Shown piece after piece: positions 9,301 to 17,192 of a DNA stretch of 64,000 nucleotides. Below the pieces are notes generated by a model. It was not told the origin of the DNA. It saw nothing but the letters and a program-made list of their open reading frames with translations, and did no database searches. Made by a program: the position numbers and the translations under genes. Source of the stretch: Acidobacteriota bacterium (GTDB lineage: Bacteria; Acidobacteriota; Terriglobia; Terriglobales; Acidobacteriaceae); contig JAFDVQ010000016.1 of the NCBI GenBank assembly GCA_018268915.1, positions 62,001-126,000 of the forward strand, read 5' to 3'. The first letter of the stretch is position 1, and each line of letters begins with the position of its first letter.

Positions 9301-9682
9301 ATCGGCTCCGCCCATCTCTGGATTCTTCGCGAGTCGACCCAACATGATTGGCAATCCGAACAACGGCCCGCACACTGTGAGCCATTGGGTTGACGCGACG
9401 CCATTTCAACGACTCAACCCGCAGACCCAGGCTGGGCAGTTCGGAGATGAGGGCCGCAACGCTGTGCGCGGTCCAGCTTTCGCCGACGTTGACCTTTCTG
9501 TGATGAAGACAATGACATTGACCGAACGCTTGCATGCCCAATTCCGGGCGGAGTCGTTCAATGTCGCTAATCACGCGAACTTCGGTTTACCGATTGCGGA
9601 TATCGCATCACAGGATTTTGGTCGTATCCTTCGTGCATCTCCGCCGAGGCTCACGCAATTTGCTCTGAAGCTGCTGTTCTAG
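6368..9682 (+). CDS. TonB-dependent receptor, Oar-like, with carboxypeptidase-regulatory domain
   Basis: Outer-membrane receptor of 1104 aa typical of Acidobacteriota. Order of parts: signal peptide ending near VARAQ; a carboxypeptidase regulatory-like beta sandwich (about 40-125, GRLTDKNGSPVPNATV); a plug-like region with LPLNGRNFAQL and VNGQRPEGNNFLLDG; and a long beta-barrel ending in aromatic FALKLLF, the usual terminal outer-membrane signature. Such proteins take up large or scarce ligands (often glycans or metal chelates) using TonB energy. GAGG at 6359-6362 precedes tandem ATGs at 6368 and 6371. An MFS permease gene begins 8 nt after the stop, so an outer- and inner-membrane pair is probably made from one mRNA. 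A run of seven G occurs in the coding sequence near 7273-7279. Confidence 0.9.
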   Translation: MMQAVLCLKRHMPLPPGRVLRSSVLILMLSAALCVARAQDATGALEGRLTDKNGSPVPNATVQLKNVETNAVRSQMTDSDGFYRLVQLGVGHYSLSIDAPGFAHFSQSPVDILVSQTKRIDVPMSLASAHESIEVTASTASIDTSTNTLGKVVESREVLDLPLNGRNFAQLGLLQAGVAPLSAGLATQGGSLRSGQSYAVNGQRPEGNNFLLDGVQNVNRMDGGFALKIPVDAIAEFRILTNTAPPEYGANTGSTTSVVTRAGGNQFHGTAYEFFRNDALDTRNYFSSAVEPLKQNQFGVTTGGPIRTDKLFFFSYYEGFRNRQGITTSATVPTDAEKQGDFSGIGHPLINFAAGGVPFPNNQIPQAAFDPVAVNVAALYPLGNVTPSIYTATVVGTNDDDQAGIRLDLHQSDKSQYFGRYSYYTGYNINPVSVRGSDLPGFPTRDDYTAHSVVGSNTYLLSPSKLNSFEASFFRYEFLFDQRLNRTPPRDLGFDYDSASSIGQGPPFFNLSGYSPIGGAITGPRTSVQNTYEVHDGFSWFMGDHSIKVGGEYRRNQLNLFQSIAPNAFFIFASSFPTNDAFANLLLGAPVVFYQGRGDFTRYVRNWNLGTYYQDEWRITSRFAFNYGMRYEIINPNTETRNRLNAFIPGVQSNVMPSAPTGVLFPGDPRVPRGIASSYYKGFMPRIGFVWDPTGEAKWSIRSSYGIFYDPFANGSGVTSQAPISSLPWAQFEQITPPRLKFDSPYSNVPIPDPNTFLSPSTPFVMDTKARPSNAQDWNLSVQREISKSYVLEVRYVGTKGTHLPRNIDANPAVYGPGATAQNADRRRVYANCAPNNGPCQFATIAELTYGQNSTYHAGQLSFSRQYASGLGFNLSYWYSKTLDYLSSMNLQGASAKPLSGENDLAQNPFDLKAEHGPSIFDARQRFTASATWEVPFAHKLRGFSKAVLDGWQLNGIASANSATPFTVYDSANVSLQASAPPISGFFASRPNMIGNPNNGPHTVSHWVDATPFQRLNPQTQAGQFGDEGRNAVRGPAFADVDLSVMKTMTLTERLHAQFRAESFNVANHANFGLPIADIASQDFGRILRASPPRLTQFALKLLF

Positions 9683-9690
9683 GCCCGAAT

Positions 9691-10962
9691 ATGGATACGA
9701 TGCAGTCCGAATCCAGTCTTTCGTATACAGGCTGGAGAGTTGTCCTGGCAGGTTTTTTCGGGGTCATGGCAAGCTTCGCTGCTGTGGTCCCGTATACCTT
9801 TGGCGTCTTCGTCAAACCGCTCTCAGTCTCCTTCGGATGGCACCGCGAGGCGATTTCAGCCGGGTTCAGCATCGCTGCACTGACAGTGGCGGCGGCTTCG
9901 CCCGGTCTCGGGTTTCTTCTGGATCGTCTCGGGCCGCGCCGCATCGTTCTGCCGTGCATTATTGTTTTCTGCGCAGGCTATGTCTCCCTGTACTGGCTAA
10001 CGCCAAATATCTTCCACTTCTACATCGCGTTTTTCTTGCTTGGGATGGTAGGCAATGGAACCGCGTACCTGGGATACTCACGTTCCATCTCGACATGGTT
10101 CGTCCGTCGGCGAGGGCTCGCGTTGTCTGTCATGCTTGCGGGCGGCAGCTGTGGTGCAATGTTGCTCCCCCTGATTGCGCAGTCTGCTATCACACATTAC
10201 GGCTGGCGGACTGCCTACGCCACTCTCGGTGTGCTCTCGTTCCTCGTTGGTTTTCCTCTCGCCGCACTATTTCTTAAGGAGCGACCCGTTGCATCGATCG
10301 AAGCGAGCGGATCGGCGAAACAGGGTGGAACCGTACGCGAAGCGCTGTGCACCAGGATCTTCTGGATCATCGCCCTGACCGTGTGCCTCTATGCCGCGAG
10401 CCTGAATGGATCGCTCGCTCATTTTTCCGCAATATTGACAGATAGAGGAGTGTCAGCTGCAGGAGCCGCGTCTGCCGTTTCGGTCATTGGTGCAGCAGCC
10501 CTGGTCGGGCGACTGCTTACTGGCCTGTTTCTCGACCGATTTTTCGGTGCCCGGGTCTCGCAATGGATGCTCTTGATGACCGCGATAGGGATGGTTCTTC
10601 TGTCCGTCGCGCACTCCCTCGGAACAGGACTGTTTGCCGCTTCTATGATCGGCTTCAGCATGGGCAGCGAGGGAGATATAACCCCATACCTGCTGAGCCG
10701 CTACTTCGGCCTGAGACGGCTCTCAACGCTGTATTCCCTGACGTGGACGACGTACGCGATTGGTGCTGCAACCGGTCCGATACTTGTCGGCAGATTGTTC
10801 GACAGTGTTGGTTCCTATCGGCCAGGTACCATTCAGCTACTCGCGCTACCCGCGTTTGTCTCCTGTCTGCTGATGCTACTTTTGCCTCGATATGGAGAGG
10901 AAGTTCTCTCGGGCAATGTGGCGTTTGAACCAGAACCGGAGATGCGCACTGAGATGAGGTGA
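9691..10962 (+). CDS. MFS transporter, monocarboxylate/oxalate-formate antiporter type
   Basis: Inner-membrane transporter of 423 aa, about 12 helices. The N-terminal TGWRVVLAGFFGVMASFAAVVPYTFGVF segment and the loop 2-3 motif LLDRLGPRRIV match the MCT/oxalate-formate antiporter branch of the major facilitator superfamily, whose members carry small organic acids. LSRYFGLRRLSTLYSL late in the protein is also typical of that branch. The gene starts 8 nt after the TonB receptor stop, so the receptor could pass its ligand or a breakdown product to this permease. No clear ribosome binding site precedes ATG 9691; coupling to the upstream gene would explain that. The substrate is unproven. Confidence 0.85.
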   Translation: MDTMQSESSLSYTGWRVVLAGFFGVMASFAAVVPYTFGVFVKPLSVSFGWHREAISAGFSIAALTVAAASPGLGFLLDRLGPRRIVLPCIIVFCAGYVSLYWLTPNIFHFYIAFFLLGMVGNGTAYLGYSRSISTWFVRRRGLALSVMLAGGSCGAMLLPLIAQSAITHYGWRTAYATLGVLSFLVGFPLAALFLKERPVASIEASGSAKQGGTVREALCTRIFWIIALTVCLYAASLNGSLAHFSAILTDRGVSAAGAASAVSVIGAAALVGRLLTGLFLDRFFGARVSQWMLLMTAIGMVLLSVAHSLGTGLFAASMIGFSMGSEGDITPYLLSRYFGLRRLSTLYSLTWTTYAIGAATGPILVGRLFDSVGSYRPGTIQLLALPAFVSCLLMLLLPRYGEEVLSGNVAFEPEPEMRTEMR

Positions 10963-11055
10963 GTCGGATGAAGCATCCTAAGCACGCAGTATGAATTCGA
11001 TCCGACGTCTCATATAAATTAGCGCAGTGAAAGTGCTTTTCGATGCACGACTCTC

Positions 11056-11580
11056 TCAGAACAGATTCCCGGCAACCAACTCCGCAGCGGACGAAACCAT
11101 GGTCTTGAGTGCACTACGCGTGAGAACCGGATCGTCCTTCCGAGAACTGCTAATCCGAATCATGAAGAGCTGATCCCTCACTCGGCCCAAAACCTGTTCG
11201 CCGGATTGACCCCGCACATTAGCGGCACATTCCGTTGCCTCGTTGCCGATCGCTTGCAGGGGCAGGGGATCGGAGGTACAGATCTTTCTTGCCGTCCGCA
11301 GGTGCTCGGCAGCATCAGGAGTGGTCGTGACCTGAATGACAAGCGTTCGTGTCACCTTGTCGTCTCTCTGCGTGAATGTGCAGGTGGCGGCCCCCCCAGT
11401 TTGAGGCGCTGCCTGATAGCTTCCTACGGCTTCTCCGCCAAGAAGGCCTGATGCAGAGGCTTCGTTCATCCAGGGACACGCGTTGTCGGCGCGAGCAGAT
11501 AGGCTGGACAGACCAAGGAAGACAAGCGTTAAAATCGCTCGACTTGCGAGGCGAAGACAGCCAACAAACCTACTTTCCAT
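11056..11580 (-). CDS. small secreted protein of unknown function
   Basis: 174 aa, with a signal peptide (hydrophobic ILTLVFLGLSSLSARA) and a mature part that begins DNACPW. Four cysteines in the mature region (CPW, CTF, ICT, ECAA) suggest two disulfides in an extracytoplasmic domain. I do not recognise a family; the layout loosely recalls small secreted domains of the DUF3558 kind, but this is not secure. Its start lies inside the end of the multihaem cytochrome gene (11-nt overlap), so it is the last gene of a coupled operon. The coding strand contains seven consecutive G (plus-strand C7 at 11391-11397), a possible slippage site. Confidence 0.65.
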   Translation of the reverse strand: MESRFVGCLRLASRAILTLVFLGLSSLSARADNACPWMNEASASGLLGGEAVGSYQAAPQTGGAATCTFTQRDDKVTRTLVIQVTTTPDAAEHLRTARKICTSDPLPLQAIGNEATECAANVRGQSGEQVLGRVRDQLFMIRISSSRKDDPVLTRSALKTMVSSAAELVAGNLF

Positions 11581-13891
11581 TTGCTGGACGGCCTCCAGCT
11601 CCGTCGACGTCTGTGTGCATGTGCCACGGAATGCTCTCAGTCGAGATTTCAGGGTGTACCCGCAGGTAATTCAATGAGTATGTCGGCGCGCCCGGATCCA
11701 CCTTCTTGTCGATGAAGGCCGATTGCTCATGCGCAGCTTTTTCAGGCATTCCCATTCGACGATAAAGAATGGAGAGATTGTAATGCGCCACCAGGTCGTC
11801 AGGATCAATCTTCTGCAATGCCTCAAACTGTTCCAACGCCGCATGCTCGTCATGCTGTTGATAGTAGGTGATACCCAACTCGCGACGGGCGTCTCGAGAC
11901 TCGGGGTACATCTCGACGACTTTGCGGAAGTCGGCGATCTCCTGCGGTGTGTTCCCAGCGCGTCTTTGCAAAAGCCCGTCATAGTAGAGGGCCCTTGCAT
12001 TGCTCGGCTCAAGTATGAGCGCTTTGCGAATAGCAGTGCGGGCCGATGCGTACTTCTCCCACAAGATTTCCGTCAGCCCGACGTTTGTATATCCATCCAC
12101 ATAGTCATGGCGGAGTTTGATGACTTCAGTGAAGGCTTTTACCGACTCTTCATACTGGAACTGATCAAGCAGCGAGATCCCGAGATTGTTCCAGCGCATC
12201 CAGTCCGGATTGTCTGAGGGATCCGGGGATTGCGGCTGATTTTCGCCGATGTTCAGGGTTCGAGTGCGCGATGCCAACTCAACGACTGGATACGCGGGAT
12301 GGTCTTTTCCGAAGATGTTGTTCAAGTAACTTTGGCGAAGATGGCGATAGTTCACCTTCGCGGTCACAGCGACAGCGCCTGTCGCGTTTGCCGGGAGACG
12401 GAATTGATAGCGCACCAACACCGAACGGCCCGCCTGGACTGTGTTGTCGTAGGCGACTGAGTGGATCGTCCACACTTTGTGGTTATCTACAAAATCGCCT
12501 TCATTTGTGACGGGGCGGTTGGTGAAGCTGTGCGCGCGAGGATCAAGCATCCCGTCGGGCTTGAGGAAGCCGCTATGGAATATGTCTTTCCCGTTCGAGT
12601 CTTTCACGGTGAACTCGACCCACGCTTCGTATAGATCACGGACCTCTGGGATAAGCGAGTGTCCTATGTTCTTGTTTTGGACCACTACGTAAGCTTCGAC
12701 CATGTCGTTCGGCGCAAGCGAGTAGGAGACGGACCCCAATGGAGCGATCAGCTTATCGTCTTTCTCTTTTCTCAATGCGAAGATGTCAACGTTGAGGTAG
12801 TTTCCTGAGCGCAGGAATTCAATCGTCTTCTTCAGTTGATCGTCGAAGCCATAGTAGAAGGGAACTGCGGTATTGCCAGCGAGCCAGCGGTGAGAAGCAA
12901 AGGTTCCGTTCTTTGCCCCGTAGTCAGGATGGCTCGTCGCGCTCCGTTTCATATGGCATCCCTGGCAGGTAGTGAAGTCGCCCGAATAGAAGGTGAGCGG
13001 ATTGCGTTTCGAGAACTTTGATTGTTGCCACTCGTCGAACGCCGTAAATGCGCGAACGAATTTGTAGTCGTTCAAAGTGGCCGGCAAGTTGGCCTTATGG
13101 CATGCGGCGCAGAACTCCGGCTTGTGGAGGAAGTCGTGCATCACGGCTTGCGAATGCCGTTCAGGATGCTTGAGGATCTGCGCGAAAGAAACCTGACCAG
13201 GAATACGATTCCCGTTTTCGTCAACCATAACGGCGGGAACACCCATTTTCACACTCGAGTTCCCATTGGTGGAATCCAGCGCGACAACGGAGTGGCAGGT
13301 GGTGCACGTCAAGCCGTCAGAGTCGAATTGCGTACGGTCGACCTTCGAATCCTCGGTGAGGGCACCGCTAATGACTCCGATGGGGTTATGGCAGCTGTCA
13401 CAATGACGAGCGAAAGAAATGCCACGTTCTTTGTCACGGATGAGAAGATTTACGCTCGTGCGGTAAAAAGGTGTACGAAAGGCGTTCGAGTGTAACGCTT
13501 GGCGCCACTGGCTATACGCCTCCTGGTGACAGGTCCCGCAATACTCTGCAGACGGAAAAGCGCCGGGTTGCAGGAAGCCTTCGCCTTCTGCCGCGATGTT
13601 GCCGGGAGTGAACGGATTTTTGGGACCGTAATGGAAGTTGTAGCTAGGCGCAACTTGCGCGTTATGCTGCTTTCGAGCGTCGCTCTGCTTCTGTTCTGCG
13701 GCAGCTTTCATGGCAGCTAATGCCTTGAGCTGTTCCGGAGAATCTGCGACCGGCGTCGCACTTTGTGGTAGTCGCGTGTAAGCCTGAGGCGGTGTCAGCT
13801 CGCCTGGCTTTTGTTCCTGCGAGTTCGAAAGACTGGCAAGCCCGGTGAATACAAAGACGCCCAAGACGGTCAGAACTGGGTTCTTTCTCAT
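11570..13891 (-). CDS. multihaem c-type cytochrome fused to TPR repeats
   Basis: Secreted 773-aa protein. After a signal peptide it carries five CXXCH haem-attachment motifs: CGTCH (118-122), CDSCH (164-168), CTTCH (196-200), CAACH (261-265) and CQGCH (309-313). Many additional histidines could be distal ligands, as in cytochrome c554-type proteins. A beta-rich middle section (about 390-560) is followed by TPR-like helical repeats (about 585-745). It is probably periplasmic or on the cell surface and may transfer electrons or sense redox. The ATG overlaps the stop of the FG-GAP gene by 4 nt and its own stop overlaps the next gene by 11 nt, so all three are probably made together. Electron donor and acceptor are unknown. 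Confidence 0.85.
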   Translation of the reverse strand: MRKNPVLTVLGVFVFTGLASLSNSQEQKPGELTPPQAYTRLPQSATPVADSPEQLKALAAMKAAAEQKQSDARKQHNAQVAPSYNFHYGPKNPFTPGNIAAEGEGFLQPGAFPSAEYCGTCHQEAYSQWRQALHSNAFRTPFYRTSVNLLIRDKERGISFARHCDSCHNPIGVISGALTEDSKVDRTQFDSDGLTCTTCHSVVALDSTNGNSSVKMGVPAVMVDENGNRIPGQVSFAQILKHPERHSQAVMHDFLHKPEFCAACHKANLPATLNDYKFVRAFTAFDEWQQSKFSKRNPLTFYSGDFTTCQGCHMKRSATSHPDYGAKNGTFASHRWLAGNTAVPFYYGFDDQLKKTIEFLRSGNYLNVDIFALRKEKDDKLIAPLGSVSYSLAPNDMVEAYVVVQNKNIGHSLIPEVRDLYEAWVEFTVKDSNGKDIFHSGFLKPDGMLDPRAHSFTNRPVTNEGDFVDNHKVWTIHSVAYDNTVQAGRSVLVRYQFRLPANATGAVAVTAKVNYRHLRQSYLNNIFGKDHPAYPVVELASRTRTLNIGENQPQSPDPSDNPDWMRWNNLGISLLDQFQYEESVKAFTEVIKLRHDYVDGYTNVGLTEILWEKYASARTAIRKALILEPSNARALYYDGLLQRRAGNTPQEIADFRKVVEMYPESRDARRELGITYYQQHDEHAALEQFEALQKIDPDDLVAHYNLSILYRRMGMPEKAAHEQSAFIDKKVDPGAPTYSLNYLRVHPEISTESIPWHMHTDVDGAGGRPANGK

Positions 13892-15810
13892 TTCGCTTGA
13901 CCTCGGGAAAGTTGAGCCGTTGCTCCGTCGTAAACAGAAGGAGTTAGACCTTTGCCTTCCTCAATCTGGAAGAAGCGGTCGACTCCGGGAAGGGTATAGG
14001 TCTCTTTTGTGCCGTCTGGCCAGCGAATCTCGACCTTGTCAACTGCAGCGATCTGGCCCAGGCCGAAATGCAACCGGAAATCGTTGGATGATTCGAAGCT
14101 GCCGCCGCTCATCACGTCGCCACGCTGTCGAAGTCCGCCGGCCGTAACATACACAGTCGATCCGACGGCATCGCGCGGGCTCTTTGGGCCACCTATTAGA
14201 GAGAGGCCGACCCAATGGTTGTGATCATCATTCACATTCTTCATCAACACCGGCGTGTGATCGATGCAGTTGATAACAACGTCGATCTTGCCATCGTTGA
14301 AGAGGTCTCCGAAGGCTGCTCCACGCGCAGGCAGCACATCGGCAAGCCCCGTGCCCAATACGGGCGGGATAACTTCGAATTTCTTGCCGTGATTTAGGTT
14401 GTGGAAGAGAACTGGGCGCTCTGACCAGGAGGTTCCCCAGTTGTGCTCATCTGCCTGCGGATACACGTGGCCGCTGACAAACATCAGATCTTTCCAACTG
14501 TCATTGTCGTAATCAAAAAACTGCGTGCCCCAGCTGAGGAAGGGATAGGTGGGTTCCGCGATTCCCATCTGTGGCGTGATGTCAGTGAAATTCGCGTCCC
14601 CATCATTGCGAAACAGCGCCTTGTAGTCGTCCGAGAAGGTAGTCGTGTACAGATCCAGACGGCCGTTGTTTGCATAGTCGCCGACAGCCAGACCCATCGC
14701 CGCTGTTTCCCGGGCATCCTGGTTCAATGCAAAGCCAGAGAAGAAGCTTGCATCCTGGAAAGTACCATCCCCTTTGTTCATGTACATGTAGTTCGGGGAC
14801 GAATCGTCGGTCACGAGAAGATCAACCTTGCCGTCGTCGTTGAGGTCAACAAAGGTCGAAGAAAATCCGTAGTATCTGCTCTTGTCGTTTACGCCTGCTT
14901 TTACGCTGACATCCGTGAAGGTTCCGTCGCCATTGTTGTGGAAGAGGTGGTCGGTCTCTCCCAGCAAGCCGCGTGGGCCACACATGGTACGAGTTCCACG
15001 GAAGGAACAATTGGCATATCCGACAGCTTTACTGCCCGAGTCGGGCAGGTTGTTCATGTCCCAGTGAATGTAACCGGGCACAAAGATGTCGAGCTTGCCG
15101 TCTCCGTCGTAATCTCCGAAACTTGGACCGGTAGACCAGTTGCCGAGCGTGACGCCCGCAGTTTCTGCGACGTCAGTGAACGTGCCGTCGTGGTTGTTGT
15201 GAAAAAGGCGATTCTTGCCATAGTTGGCAACGTACAGATCGGGCCATCCATCGTTGTCGTAGTCTCCGACTGCGACTCCGAATCCCCAACGATCGTTTGT
15301 GACGCCGGCCTTATCGGCAACGTTTGTGAATGTGCCGTCGTGATTGTTATGGAAAAGCGCCGCATGCGGCGGGTCGGCTTTGCTGTCCAGAGCCTCGTAG
15401 GTGGAGCCGCTCACGATGTAAATGTCGAGCCAGCCGTCGTGGTCATAGTCAAGGAGCGCGACGCCTGATCCGATCGTCTCCAGGATGTACCGCTTCTGAG
15501 GCGTTCCCATGGTGTGCTTCCAAGCGGTAAGGCCTGCTTTTTCTGAGACGTCCTGAAAGACTACCGGTCCTTCTTTTACGAAGCCACCTGCCGTGATCGG
15601 CCGATTCTCGGAATCCAGCACTGGGGCAAACACACCTGCGGTCGCCGATCCGCCCTCTTGTGGGCCTGCAGCGGTTCCTGCATTGCCGCCATACAACGGA
15701 GGCTGAGCAGGCTGCTGAGTCTGGGAATAGATTTTGACCGATGTGGCACAGAAACAGGCGATCAGGCATACAAACAGGGACCGCCTTGAGAACACAGGAA
15801 GGAAGCGCAA
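13888..15810 (-). CDS. CRTAC1-type FG-GAP/VCBS repeat protein with ASPIC/UnbV domain
   Basis: Secreted 640-aa protein expected to form a beta-propeller. At least seven Ca-binding-type repeats are visible with DxDxDGxxD patterns (for example DYDHDGWLDIYIV, DYDGDGKLDIFV, DLNDDGKVDLLV). The C-terminal part from about residue 545 (AVGSTVYVTAGG to VEIRWPDGTKETY) matches the ASPIC/UnbV domain. Relatives occur in large numbers in Acidobacteriota and Planctomycetota and are thought to be carbohydrate- or protein-binding surface modules, with no established enzyme activity. It is the first gene of the minus-strand operon with the multihaem cytochrome and the small secreted protein. Confidence 0.88.
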   Translation of the reverse strand: MRFLPVFSRRSLFVCLIACFCATSVKIYSQTQQPAQPPLYGGNAGTAAGPQEGGSATAGVFAPVLDSENRPITAGGFVKEGPVVFQDVSEKAGLTAWKHTMGTPQKRYILETIGSGVALLDYDHDGWLDIYIVSGSTYEALDSKADPPHAALFHNNHDGTFTNVADKAGVTNDRWGFGVAVGDYDNDGWPDLYVANYGKNRLFHNNHDGTFTDVAETAGVTLGNWSTGPSFGDYDGDGKLDIFVPGYIHWDMNNLPDSGSKAVGYANCSFRGTRTMCGPRGLLGETDHLFHNNGDGTFTDVSVKAGVNDKSRYYGFSSTFVDLNDDGKVDLLVTDDSSPNYMYMNKGDGTFQDASFFSGFALNQDARETAAMGLAVGDYANNGRLDLYTTTFSDDYKALFRNDGDANFTDITPQMGIAEPTYPFLSWGTQFFDYDNDSWKDLMFVSGHVYPQADEHNWGTSWSERPVLFHNLNHGKKFEVIPPVLGTGLADVLPARGAAFGDLFNDGKIDVVINCIDHTPVLMKNVNDDHNHWVGLSLIGGPKSPRDAVGSTVYVTAGGLRQRGDVMSGGSFESSNDFRLHFGLGQIAAVDKVEIRWPDGTKETYTLPGVDRFFQIEEGKGLTPSVYDGATAQLSRGQAK

Positions 15811-16145
15811 TTGGGGAGCCTCAAAGGAAGGGAATTATCTCGTGACGAATTTTGCGTGAGCCGCTATAGGACTGTCTCCGACTGATAGTTCGACTGAACT
15901 CTAGAACTTCAGATGGAGGGTGGTGACAATTGGGTGACAATCTGGCATTTGAGCAAAATCGCACCAATGGAGAAGCGTCGTCTGACGGCAATCTGGAAAC
16001 TGACGATCCAACCTTCGATGGATGCTGCGGAGCAAAGGAAGCAATTAACTTTCCTAGATCGACGCAGCGGGATCAGACCCGAATTTGACAGGTCATTGCT
16101 GATTGGAAAGCATGCTCTGCGGGCTGCAACGAAAGGATGGAACGA
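15811..16145. other. divergent intergenic region, about 335 bp
   Basis: This region lies between the FG-GAP operon (minus) and the reductive-dehalogenase-like gene (plus). It has an open frame from 15913 to 16212, but that frame lacks a ribosome binding site and runs into the next gene. A TTGACA hexamer sits at 16085-16090 without a good -10 partner. The direct repeat near 15922 is listed separately. Confidence 0.45.
15922..15941. promoter_or_regulatory. tandem direct repeat GGTGACAAT, candidate operator
   Basis: The 9-mer GGTGACAAT occurs at 15922-15930 and again at 15933-15941. The 11-bp period places both copies on the same face of the helix, as for a cooperative dimer or OmpR-like regulator. 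It is about 110 bp upstream of the FG-GAP gene start and about 200 bp upstream of the reductive-dehalogenase-like gene. Regulatory function is inferred. Confidence 0.35.
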
Positions 16146-17159
16146 ATGGGAGCTGACACAAATCCTGGACGGCCTCGACAGAAGGGATATACGCCGAAGC
16201 CGGAGACTCTAGCCCTATTGAAGGTTTCCGGAAACTCCATCAACGGGCAGGGAGAAACTGCGCCACGCCAGGCGTCGCCATTCTTCTGGCATCCACCCGA
16301 CAAGCACCCGTATGGAGAACTGCAGAACGTGGCTCGACAGAGTTCCCGCCGCTGCCCCGGTTCGGCGGCGGCGTTTCAGGCTGCTTACAGTTATCCCGAA
16401 CTAAGCAACGTCGCGCAAAATCGCAGCGAAGCAAGCGCTGAGCAACATACGGCCGAGGTGGAGACGTTCGCGCTCTCGCACGAAGCCGATGCGCTTGGCA
16501 TCGCCAGGCTCGATCCTCTCTGGGTCTTTGAGGGATACACGATCAAGGAGCCATGGGTGATCGTGCTTGCTCTGGCGCACAACTACGAGAAGCTCCGACA
16601 GGTGCCGTCGGACGAGACCAACGGCGAAGGCGTTACGGATGTTGGGGAACAATACGCAAGAGGAACTCGGGCATCGTATGCGTTGGCAAACTGGATTCGA
16701 TCTCAGGGCTACGAGGCAAATCCCTTTCCGGGGCCCGGAGCTAGCGCGCTTCTTCTGATTCCCCCGGCAATTGCCTCTGGGCTCGGAGAACTCGGCAAAC
16801 ATGGATCTTTGATCAGCAGGCAGTTTGGGGCTGGCGTGCGGCTGGCCGGTGTGACCACAGATATGCCATTGATCCCGACGAGGCCTGATCGCTTTGGTGC
16901 CGACGAATTTTGCCAAACCTGCCAGGTGTGCACAAACTCATGCCCTCCTGGCGCCATCGTGGAGCATAAGCAGATGATCCGTGGTGTGGAACGGTGGTAC
17001 GTAGACTTCGACAAGTGCATTCCCTACTTTGCTGAGAATGCTTCCTGCGGTATCTGTATAGCGACTTGTCCGTGGACGCGGCCAACGGCGCGCCCAAAAA
17101 TGCTTGAGACGATGGCACGGCGCCTCAAGCTTGAACCCAAAGTTTACTCAGAGGCCTGA
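16146..17159 (+). CDS. reductive-dehalogenase-like corrinoid iron-sulfur protein (cytoplasmic type)
   Basis: 337 aa, related to the catalytic subunit of reductive dehalogenases (RdhA) and more distantly to epoxyqueuosine reductase QueG. Visible signatures are a corrinoid-domain stretch with SGLGELGKHGSLIS (211-224) and VRLAGVTTDMPL (231-242), as in RdhA; a first cluster CxxCxxCxxxCP (C256, C259, C262, C266); W284-x-x-D in front of K290-C291; and a second cluster C291-x9-C301-x2-C304-x3-C308-P. There is no twin-arginine leader and no RdhB anchor gene beside it, so it resembles cytoplasmic non-respiratory enzymes rather than respiratory ones. The start is placed at 16146, with AAAGGA eight bases upstream; ATG 16137 would sit on top of that site. 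The active-site residues for halide chemistry were not verified. Confidence 0.75.
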   Translation: MGADTNPGRPRQKGYTPKPETLALLKVSGNSINGQGETAPRQASPFFWHPPDKHPYGELQNVARQSSRRCPGSAAAFQAAYSYPELSNVAQNRSEASAEQHTAEVETFALSHEADALGIARLDPLWVFEGYTIKEPWVIVLALAHNYEKLRQVPSDETNGEGVTDVGEQYARGTRASYALANWIRSQGYEANPFPGPGASALLLIPPAIASGLGELGKHGSLISRQFGAGVRLAGVTTDMPLIPTRPDRFGADEFCQTCQVCTNSCPPGAIVEHKQMIRGVERWYVDFDKCIPYFAENASCGICIATCPWTRPTARPKMLETMARRLKLEPKVYSEA

Positions 17160-17192
17160 CCATCAGTCCGAATGGTGGCTCTCGCTAGGGAG

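Noticed and set aside
14443..15468. 341-aa plus-strand frame rich in Val/Ile
   Set aside because: It is the antisense of the FG-GAP repeats, whose repeated DxDxDG codons keep the reverse frame open; no start signal.
15811..16145. Cobalamin riboswitch before the corrinoid protein gene
   Set aside because: A B12-box-like sequence and the expected long folded leader were looked for and not seen.
15913..16212. 99-aa frame before the reductive-dehalogenase-like gene
   Set aside because: No ribosome binding site, no recognisable domain, and it runs into the start of the clear gene in another frame.
16146..17159. Assignment as epoxyqueuosine reductase QueG
   Set aside because: The order of cysteines is shared, but the GLGELGKHG region and the WxxDxxKC approach to the second cluster fit RdhA better. 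Kept as the main alternative.
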